A stretch of DNA of 5,338 nucleotides. It comes from Bacteroidales bacterium (GTDB taxonomy: Bacteria; Bacteroidota; Bacteroidia; Bacteroidales; WCHB1-69). A program made the translations under genes and the position numbers. The stretch spans positions 1-5,338 of the forward strand of contig JAFZUH010000196.1 of the NCBI GenBank assembly GCA_017618435.1. The letters run 5' to 3'. Shown in pieces: positions 1-5,338 of the stretch. Each line of letters starts with the position of its first letter. Position 1 is the stretch's first letter. The notes below the pieces were generated by a model that worked only from the letters and a program-made list of their open reading frames with translations, ran no database searches and had not been told where the DNA came from.

Positions 1-287
1 ATTTGCCCACAAAAAAGCAAATGGAGGAACTGAAAAACAGTTGTAAATGGAAATGGAAAGGTGGTAGTTATAAGGTTACGGGACCCAATGGCAATTATAT
101 CAATTTGCCTGCTTCAGGCTATCGCAGTTGCGGTGGCGAAGTGTACGGTGTCGGCGACTACGGCTGCTATTGGTCTTCTTCGCAAGGTGCCTCCGATGAC
201 GCATGGAGCCTCCTTTTTAACTCAGCCAGCATGTATATGGGTAGCTACGAGCGATGCGACTGTCGCTCCGTTCGGCTTGTTCAATAG
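1..287 (+). CDS. FISUMP (Fib_succ_major) domain protein, C-terminal end, 5'-truncated by the window
   Basis: This is the end of a Bacteroidetes surface-type protein; about 94 residues are visible, read from base 3 to the TAG at 285-287. The visible part begins LPTKKQMEEL, followed by a Trp-rich stretch (CKWKWKGGSYKVTGPNG), then INLPASGYR, CYWSSS, a LLFNS segment and a closing SVRLVQ. That order of motifs is characteristic of the Fib_succ_major/FISUMP domain, which normally sits at the C-terminus of secreted or lipid-anchored proteins and is related to C-type-lectin/DUF1566-like folds. The codon at base 3 is TTG, but it lies inside the conserved LPTK motif and is not a start; the true start, any signal peptide and upstream domains lie outside the window. 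The molecular role is unknown; surface binding or adhesion is an inference from the fold. The second half has unusual composition (see the variable-region entry). The family is confident, the function is not. Confidence 0.85.
   Translation, partial: LPTKKQMEELKNSCKWKWKGGSYKVTGPNGNYINLPASGYRSCGGEVYGVGDYGCYWSSSQGASDDAWSLLFNSASMYMGSYERCDCRSVRLVQ
117..284 (+). other. candidate DGR-type variable region at the FISUMP C-terminus
   Basis: Bases 121-240 are about 55% GC in an AT-rich window, and codon use changes abruptly here. Of the 56 sense codons from base 117 to the stop, 25 end in C, against 5 of the 38 codons before it. Many C-ending codons (TAC, GTC, GAC, TGC, GCC, TCC, AGC, CTC) fall at positions that vary between FISUMP proteins, between fixed islands such as YWSSS, LFNS and SVRLV. 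This is what adenine-directed mutagenesis of AAC codons in a DGR template would leave (AAC becoming NNC). The position at the extreme C-terminus of a lectin-like fold also fits known DGR targets. No template repeat or reverse transcriptase is visible here, so this is inference. Recombination among FISUMP paralogues or an ordinary GC-rich cassette are the alternatives. Confidence 0.45.
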
Positions 288-297
288 TAATTCTTGG

Positions 298-325
298 CTG
301 ATTGCCTGCGTATGCGAGCAATTAG
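298..325 (+). other. hairpin just downstream of the FISUMP stop codon
   Basis: Arms CTGATTGC (298-305) and GCAATTAG (318-325) pair over 8 bp with one G-T wobble. The 12-base interior can form a further two G-C pairs (308-309 with 314-315) closing a four-base loop. It starts 10 bases after the stop codon. It lacks a good T-run immediately afterwards (only TTTT at 333-336), so a classical intrinsic terminator is only possible. A structural element 3' of a DGR variable region is an alternative reading. Confidence 0.35.
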
Positions 326-387
326 TGTATGTTTTGTACACCCCTGTGAATCCATGAAAAAAATATTCTAAAAAAATCAAGTCTTTT

Positions 388-420
388 TTTGAAAAAATTC
401 ATAAAAAAATATTATCTTTG
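388..420 (+). promoter_or_regulatory. Bacteroidetes-type promoter for the TetR / dehydratase-activase operon
   Basis: The -33 element TTTG (388-391) and the -7 element TATCTTTG (413-420) match the Bacteroidetes primary-sigma consensus TTTG / TAnnTTTG with a 21-bp spacer. Transcription would start near 424-427, giving a leader of about 40 bases before the ATG at 465. There is no purine-rich Shine-Dalgarno site, as is common in this phylum. No other convincing promoter is seen between here and 1084, so the same promoter probably serves both downstream genes. Confidence 0.75.
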
Positions 421-436
421 TCTTTTCTAAAATAGT

Positions 437-466
437 TTAACTAATCGATTAAACAATTTGGTTAAT
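437..466 (+). promoter_or_regulatory. probable TetR operator: three related half-sites in the leader
   Basis: Three related octamers lie together: TTAACTAA (437-444), TTAAACAA (449-456) and, inverted, TTGGTTAA (458-465, reverse complement TTAACCAA). They create two overlapping symmetric elements: a perfect 10-bp palindrome TAATCGATTA (442-451), and a 19-bp inverted repeat (448-466) whose 9-base arms match at 8 positions around T457. The block lies just downstream of the predicted transcription start and overlaps the TetR start codon, a position suited to autorepression. Binding by this TetR protein is inferred from position and symmetry. Confidence 0.6.
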
Positions 467-1076
467 GGAGATAAAAACAGAAGATAATATTTTATGGGCG
501 GCAGAACATGAGTTTTTGTCCAAGGGTTATGCCCGCACCACAACGGCGGATATTGCCAAATTGGCAGGCGTGAATCATGCTTTGTTACATTATTATTATA
601 GAAGTAAGGAAAATTTGTTTATTAAAGTGTTTGAAAAAAACATACAAACAATAATTCCCTTGTTTTGTTCATTGACAGACAATAGTTTGCCCTTGAAAGA
701 AAGAATACAAAATTTTATTGAGGTTCATTTTGATTACATTATTCAAAATCCGCAAATTCCATATTTTATTATCAATGAGATTTTGTCCAACACCAATTGC
801 GTGCAAATATTTCAAAGACAATTCCAATCCATTATCAATGAAATAAATGCCAAATTGGAAGAAGAACTGCGTCTAGAATACGAAGCAGGACATATTAATA
901 ATATAACAGCAGGAAACCTTATATATGAAATCATATCTCTCAATATTTGTGCATTTGTGGCCATGCCTGTTGCTACCCAATTGCTGAGTATCAGCCAAGA
1001 GGAATATCTTCGGTTTGTCAAACAACGCAAAGCGGAAAATGTAGTTACAATATTGGGGCGTTTATATAAAAAATAA
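465..1076 (+). CDS. TetR/AcrR-family transcriptional regulator
   Basis: A complete 203-residue protein, the usual TetR size. The N-terminal DNA-binding domain spans about residues 5-52. After the first helix (AAEHEFLSKGYARTT) comes a typical helix-turn-helix, ADIAKLAGVNHALLHYYYRS (residues 28-47), then KENLF. The remaining helices form the ligand-binding and dimerisation domain; NPQIPYFIINEI (about 95-106) resembles the matching segment of Bacteroidetes TetR proteins. Cysteines at 68 and 112 lie in this half, but nothing shows that they sense anything. The ATG at 465 is chosen because it lies the normal distance ahead of the HTH and follows the promoter at 388-420. The next gene begins 7 bases after the stop, so the two are almost surely co-transcribed. 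It probably represses itself and the giant gene through the 437-466 sites. The inducer is unknown; a substrate-related acyl-CoA or other small molecule is only a guess. Confidence 0.93.
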   Translation: MEIKTEDNILWAAEHEFLSKGYARTTTADIAKLAGVNHALLHYYYRSKENLFIKVFEKNIQTIIPLFCSLTDNSLPLKERIQNFIEVHFDYIIQNPQIPYFIINEILSNTNCVQIFQRQFQSIINEINAKLEEELRLEYEAGHINNITAGNLIYEIISLNICAFVAMPVATQLLSISQEEYLRFVKQRKAENVVTILGRLYKK

Positions 1077-1083
1077 AAAGATT

Positions 1084-4000
1084 ATGCAAAAGAATATTCC
1101 ACATTATAATGTAGGTATAGACATAGGCTCAACAACTTTTAAGATAGTTGCGGTAGATGAACATCAGAATATTGTTTTTTCAGATTATAGAAGGCACAAC
1201 ACCGATATAAAACAAGCCGCACGGGCAAGTTATGAAACCATGTATCATTATTTGGGCGGAGATTGCCATTTGCATATCACCATGACAGGTTCTGTTGGCA
1301 TGGGCTATGCAGAAAAAATCGGGGCGAAGTTTGTTCAGGAAGTGGTTGCCGCCGCCGAATTGGTCAAAGTGAAATATCCGGAAGTACGCACATTTGTGGA
1401 TATTGGCGGAGAAGATAGCAAAATGATATTTTTTGAAGAAGGCAAAATTCCCGATATTCGTATGAATGGCAATTGTGCTGGCGGAACAGGGGCTTTTATA
1501 GATCAAACGGCGGCCTTGTTGGAAATTGAAACCGTAAAACTCAATCAATTGGCTGAGACATCGGAAAATATTTATCCCATAGCAAGTCGTTGCGGTGTTT
1601 TTTCCAAAACGGATATTCAGAATTTGGCCAGCCGCAATGTCAGCAAAAACGATATTGCTGCTTCTGTGTTCAATGCCGTTGCCATACAAGTGGTCAGTTC
1701 TTTGGCAAAAGGAACTGATATTTATCCGAAAGTATTTTTCTGCGGAGGTCCCTTTGCTTTTTTGCCGGAATTGAAAAAAGCATTTCAAAATGTTCTGAAT
1801 CTAAAAGATGAAGATTGTATTCTGCCCGAAAAAGCACAATTTATTCCAGCATGGGGATGTGCATTGATTGCCGGAAACGAGAAAAAAACGAGTATCAGGC
1901 TGACAGAAATTATCTATTTGTTAAGATTTCAAAAAGAAGACCCCTTTGCAGGTGAAACAAGCAACCGTTTGCCCGCATTGTTTACCTCTCAAGAAGATTT
2001 TGAACAATGGAAAAAAGAAAAGACCGTATTTTTTGTACCAAGAACCACTTGGAAAAACTTGGAAAGTACCGAATGTTTTTTAGGGGTGGATTCCGGTTCC
2101 ACAACTACAAAATTGGTTTTGCTGGACAAAAAAGGGCGGATAGTTTACCAAGATTATCTGCGAAACAAGGGTGATAGTTTCAATGCTTTCTTGCAAGGTT
2201 TGCAAAATCTTAAAAAAGAAGCGGATACACATCATAAAGAAATAAAAATAATAGGCAGTTCCGTAACGGGTTATGGTGAAAATTTGCTTAAAACCGCATT
2301 CAATTTAAATAATGGAATAGTGGAAACCATTGCCCATTTCTTGGCAGCCAAGCAGGTAAAACCCGATTTGTCTTTCATTTTGGATATTGGCGGACAGGAT
2401 ATGAAAGCCATTTATATTGAAAACGGAAGCATTAATCGATTGGAAATCAATGAGGCTTGTTCGTCAGGTTGTGGTTCTTTTATAGAAAGTTTTGCCAATA
2501 TGCTGCATTATCCTGTGGCAGAATTTGCCCAAATATCATGCTTTGCCAAACAGCCTTACGACCTTGGAACACGTTGCACCGTTTTTATGAATTCAAAAGT
2601 AAAACAAGCCATGCGTGAAGGGGCTGCGACAGAGGATATTGCGGCAGGATTTTCCTATTCCGTTATCAAAAATTGCTTGTTTAAAGTTTTGAAAATAAAG
2701 AAAATAGAAGAACTTGGTGATAATATAGTGGTACAAGGCGGTACCTTTAAAAATCTGTCTATCGTTCGTGCCTTGGAACACATGACTGGCAAAAGCGTTT
2801 ATTATTCCGATATTCCCGAATTGATGGGAGCATACGGAGCCGCTTTGTTTGCCTTGCAGCAATGGCATGAAAATCAAGGTGTTGATTTGAATCAATTGTT
2901 GCAATCTCAAGCATATACCGCAGAATTTGAACATTGTAAGGGTTGTGAAAACCATTGCATGGTTAAAATTTTCCATTTTTCCAATGGAAACACATTTTAT
3001 TCGGGTAACAATTGTGAAAAAGTTTATTCCAATAAAAGTGAAAATTTTGTCAAGGGAGTAAATCAACATCAAATAAAATATCAGCAATTGTTTCACCGTC
3101 CCATACCCAAAGACCGACAACCCTTAATGACAATAGGCATTCCAAGGGCATTGGGTATGTATGAAAATTATCCGTTTTGGCATGCTTTGCTTACTTCGTG
3201 CAATATAAAACCGGTATTGTCAGCCCCGTCAAGCAATCGTTTGTATGGTAAGGGTATCAGAAGTTTGATGTCTGACAATATTTGTTTCCCAGCCAAATTG
3301 ATGCATGGGCATGTGATGGATTTGATTGAAAAAAAGGTAGATAGAATATTGTATCCTTTTGTTGTTTTTGAACAAAAAGAAGATAAAAATTCAATAAACA
3401 GTTACAATTGTCCTATTGTTGCCGGTTATTCCGATGTATTAAAAAGTTCTATAGAACCGCAAGAACAATACAATATTCCATTAGATGCTCCGATAGTTTC
3501 ATTCAACAACGAAAAGTTGTTGAAAAAATCCTGTACAACTTATTTGAAGAGTTTGGGAGTTGATTCGAGATTGATTTCTAAAGCGATACAAAATGCTTTG
3601 GAAGCACAAAAAAACTATTTGCAACAGCAAACCCAAGAGGCATTGACTATCATTCAAAATGCCAAAGCCAACAATCGCATGGTTATTCTTTTGGCATGTC
3701 GCCCATATCATATCGACCCGCTTATTCAACATAAAATATCCGATTGTATTGCTGATATGGGTATAGATGTGATTACAGAAAATGTTGCGGCATTTTCCAA
3801 TGATAATGTTTATAACGAATTGCATTCCATATCACAATGGGCATATCCTAACCGTATTTTCAAAGCGGCAAACTATGTTGCCAATAGTTCTGATAATGTT
3901 CATTTTGTACAACTTACATCTTTTGGTTGCGGCCCTGATGCTTTTATCTTAGATGAAGTGGGGGATATTTTGCGAAGAAAAGGCAAGAATTTAACCTTGT

Positions 4001-5338
4001 TGAAAATAGATGATGTAAACAACATCGGTTCGCTTCGCTTGCGTATACGTTCTGTTGTGGACAGTCTGAAATTCAAGGGAGAGACACAGAAACATATTCC
4101 CTTTAAAACTACCAAATTGTTTACCGTAGAGGAACGGCACCGTACAATATTGGCTCCATATTTTGCCGCAGGGTATTCGGAATTTTTGCCGCCGTTGTTT
4201 AAAATAATGGGCTATGATTTGGTCAATTTGCCTTCGGGTGATATTGAATCTGCAGAATTGGGATTGAAATATGCCAACAATGAGGTGTGCTATCCTGCAA
4301 CGATAGTTATAGGCTCTATCTTAAAAGCCTTGAATAGCGGTAAATATGATTTGGATAAAGTTGCCATAGGTATGACTCAAACTGGTGGTCAGTGTCGGGC
4401 TTCTAATTATATTGCGTTGATAAAAAATGCTTTGGTTGCTTCCAGCTATGAAAACATTCCCGTTATTTCTGTTGCTTTTGGTAACGATATGAGCAACCGA
4501 CAGCCCGGTTTTGAGTTGAAATGGAGCAAATGTATGTCAATAGCATTGTTCGCTTTAATGTTCTCCGATACCTTGTCGAAATTGTATTATCCTGCAGTAG
4601 CACGCGAAACGCAAAAAGGTGCTGCTGATGCATTGAGAATAAAATATTTGAACACCGCTTGTGAACTTGTTGGCAAAAAAGATCGTAAGGGTTTGATGAA
4701 TTTGTTGAAAGAGGCTGTCAAAGATTTTTCGGCTATTACAACTCCCAAAGAGGTGCCTGTTATAGGTGTGGTAGGGGAAATCTATATCAAATACAATTCC
4801 TTTGGACATAAACATGTTTTACAATGGTTGAGCGAGCAAGGCATTGAAGTTGTTGCACCTTCCATGTATAATTTCTTTGTCAATAGTTTTGTAAACCGCC
4901 ATTTTAACAAACGCTACAATATCAAGGAGGTAGGTTCTCCTTTGTGGATAAGCGATACAATTTATAAATTAGTGCGGCATTATGCTTCTAAATTTGACAA
5001 AATCGGTCAGCAATATCCATATTATAGACCTTTTGCAGATATATTCCACGATGCCCAATTGGCAACACAAATCATTAATCCGGCAGCCAATTTCGGAGAA
5101 GGCTGGCTTATCCCGGCGGAATTGGCAGGTTTTGCCCAACAAGGTGTCAATAATGCAATAAGTTTGCAACCTTTTGGCTGTATAGCCAATCATGTAATTA
5201 GCAAGGGGATAGAAAAAAGAGTGAAGAAATTGTATCCGAAAATGAATTTGTTGTCATTGGATTTTGATGCAGGAACTTCCGAAGCAAATATTTTCAACAG
5301 ATTGCATTTTATGGTGGAAAATTGCAAAAAACAAGTGA
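1084..5338 (+). CDS. giant acyl-CoA dehydratase activase / HgdB-like reductase fusion (two ASKHA ATPase modules, DUF2229, COG3581-like), 3' end beyond window
   Basis: One stop-free frame of 1418 codons leaves the window one base into the next codon; fused family members are about this long, so the end is probably close. ATPase module 1 (about 8-265) has DIGSTT (13-18), DIGGEDSK (106-113), C131 in NCAGGTG, C170 in SRCGVF and CGGP (220-223). Module 2 (about 330-595) repeats these: DSGSTTTK (336-343), DIGGQD (434-439), C459, C498 and QGGTF (551-555). C618, C621, C625 and C644 form a probable metal site. A DUF2229-like region follows (about 680-800; CFPAKLMHGH at 734-743), then RPYHIDP (873-879), SFGCGPD (946-952), EVCYPA (1067-1072), TGGQCRASNY (1100-1109) and PFGC (1363-1366), as in HgdB/COG3581 reductases. 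In known relatives the ATPase drives ATP-dependent electron transfer to such a reductase, in the cytoplasm. There is no signal peptide. The substrate is unknown. The ATG at 1084 lies 9 codons before the first ATPase strand. Confidence 0.92.
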   Translation, partial: MQKNIPHYNVGIDIGSTTFKIVAVDEHQNIVFSDYRRHNTDIKQAARASYETMYHYLGGDCHLHITMTGSVGMGYAEKIGAKFVQEVVAAAELVKVKYPEVRTFVDIGGEDSKMIFFEEGKIPDIRMNGNCAGGTGAFIDQTAALLEIETVKLNQLAETSENIYPIASRCGVFSKTDIQNLASRNVSKNDIAASVFNAVAIQVVSSLAKGTDIYPKVFFCGGPFAFLPELKKAFQNVLNLKDEDCILPEKAQFIPAWGCALIAGNEKKTSIRLTEIIYLLRFQKEDPFAGETSNRLPALFTSQEDFEQWKKEKTVFFVPRTTWKNLESTECFLGVDSGSTTTKLVLLDKKGRIVYQDYLRNKGDSFNAFLQGLQNLKKEADTHHKEIKIIGSSVTGYGENLLKTAFNLNNGIVETIAHFLAAKQVKPDLSFILDIGGQDMKAIYIENGSINRLEINEACSSGCGSFIESFANMLHYPVAEFAQISCFAKQPYDLGTRCTVFMNSKVKQAMREGAATEDIAAGFSYSVIKNCLFKVLKIKKIEELGDNIVVQGGTFKNLSIVRALEHMTGKSVYYSDIPELMGAYGAALFALQQWHENQGVDLNQLLQSQAYTAEFEHCKGCENHCMVKIFHFSNGNTFYSGNNCEKVYSNKSENFVKGVNQHQIKYQQLFHRPIPKDRQPLMTIGIPRALGMYENYPFWHALLTSCNIKPVLSAPSSNRLYGKGIRSLMSDNICFPAKLMHGHVMDLIEKKVDRILYPFVVFEQKEDKNSINSYNCPIVAGYSDVLKSSIEPQEQYNIPLDAPIVSFNNEKLLKKSCTTYLKSLGVDSRLISKAIQNALEAQKNYLQQQTQEALTIIQNAKANNRMVILLACRPYHIDPLIQHKISDCIADMGIDVITENVAAFSNDNVYNELHSISQWAYPNRIFKAANYVANSSDNVHFVQLTSFGCGPDAFILDEVGDILRRKGKNLTLLKIDDVNNIGSLRLRIRSVVDSLKFKGETQKHIPFKTTKLFTVEERHRTILAPYFAAGYSEFLPPLFKIMGYDLVNLPSGDIESAELGLKYANNEVCYPATIVIGSILKALNSGKYDLDKVAIGMTQTGGQCRASNYIALIKNALVASSYENIPVISVAFGNDMSNRQPGFELKWSKCMSIALFALMFSDTLSKLYYPAVARETQKGAADALRIKYLNTACELVGKKDRKGLMNLLKEAVKDFSAITTPKEVPVIGVVGEIYIKYNSFGHKHVLQWLSEQGIEVVAPSMYNFFVNSFVNRHFNKRYNIKEVGSPLWISDTIYKLVRHYASKFDKIGQQYPYYRPFADIFHDAQLATQIINPAANFGEGWLIPAELAGFAQQGVNNAISLQPFGCIANHVISKGIEKRVKKLYPKMNLLSLDFDAGTSEANIFNRLHFMVENCKKQV

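Noticed and set aside
256..266. Perfect small palindrome GCGAC-T-GTCGC
   Set aside because: It lies inside the coding, GC-rich end of the FISUMP gene and is short; chance or coding constraint explains it.
61..357. 98-residue open frame overlapping the FISUMP end
   Set aside because: It is a shifted frame over a well-supported domain, with a composition typical of a shadow frame and no recognisable motif.
370..390. A-run / T-run hairpin as a terminator
   Set aside because: The stem is only A-T pairs (7 bp) around a 7-base loop and is too weak. The T-run overlaps the -33 promoter element, and A- and T-runs are expected in this intergenic DNA.
288..464. Small RNA, tRNA, riboswitch or attachment site in the intergenic region
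   Set aside because: No tRNA-like fold, conserved riboswitch core or direct-repeat pair was seen. Only the hairpin, promoter and operator described above are supported.
1180..1788. 202-residue antisense open frame, and the shorter antisense frames at 812-1030, 2593-3120, 3499-3825, 3900-4115, 4555-4815 and 4969-5193
   Set aside because: They lie opposite the strongly supported TetR and activase genes, show no recognisable domains and are explained by the codon composition of the sense strand.
5336..5338. TGA at the window end as the stop codon of the giant gene
   Set aside because: It is out of frame. The frame starting at 1084 ends with GTG at 5335-5337, and A5338 begins the next codon. 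The gene continues past the window.
1084..5338. Possible frameshift or split into several genes
   Set aside because: Reading codon by codon gave a single continuous frame with no internal stop, and family motifs appear in order on both sides of every region. The frame is simply open at the 3' edge.

Overview
The window looks like chromosomal DNA from an anaerobic member of the Bacteroidetes, probably Bacteroidales. Three things point that way: an AT-rich background, a promoter of the Bacteroidetes type (TTTG, 21 bp, TAnnTTTG) with no clear Shine-Dalgarno sequence before the next gene, and a FISUMP-type (Fib_succ_major) surface-protein domain. The genus cannot be named from the sequence alone. 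All genes are on the + strand.

Layout: (1) 1-287 is the 3' end of a FISUMP-domain protein that begins before the window. From about base 117 its base composition and codon use change sharply towards GC and codons ending in C. This, with the fold expected for the domain, makes it a candidate variable region of a diversity-generating retroelement (DGR). (2) 288-464 is intergenic. It holds a hairpin just after the FISUMP stop, an AT-rich stretch, a good Bacteroidetes promoter at 388-420, and a cluster of palindromic half-sites at 437-466 that reaches the next start codon. (3) 465-1076 is a complete TetR/AcrR-family repressor of 203 residues. (4) Seven bases later, a very large reading frame starts at 1084 and runs without a stop to the window edge (1418 codons plus one base). 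It is a multidomain acyl-CoA dehydratase activase/reductase fusion: two complete ASKHA (BadF/BadG/BcrA/BcrD) ATPase modules, a small cysteine cluster, a DUF2229-like region and HgdB/COG3581-like reductase sequence.

Working together: the TetR gene and the giant gene almost certainly form one operon, read from the 388-420 promoter and probably repressed by TetR binding its own leader. In known 2-hydroxyacyl-CoA dehydratase and benzoyl-CoA reductase systems, an ASKHA activase with a [4Fe-4S] cluster uses ATP to push low-potential electrons to a separate HgdB-like component. Here donor and acceptor modules seem to be joined in one chain. The substrate is unknown. Each ATPase half keeps the two cysteines expected to bind the shared cluster, 39 residues apart in both halves. 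No RNA genes, CRISPR arrays or insertion sequences were seen.
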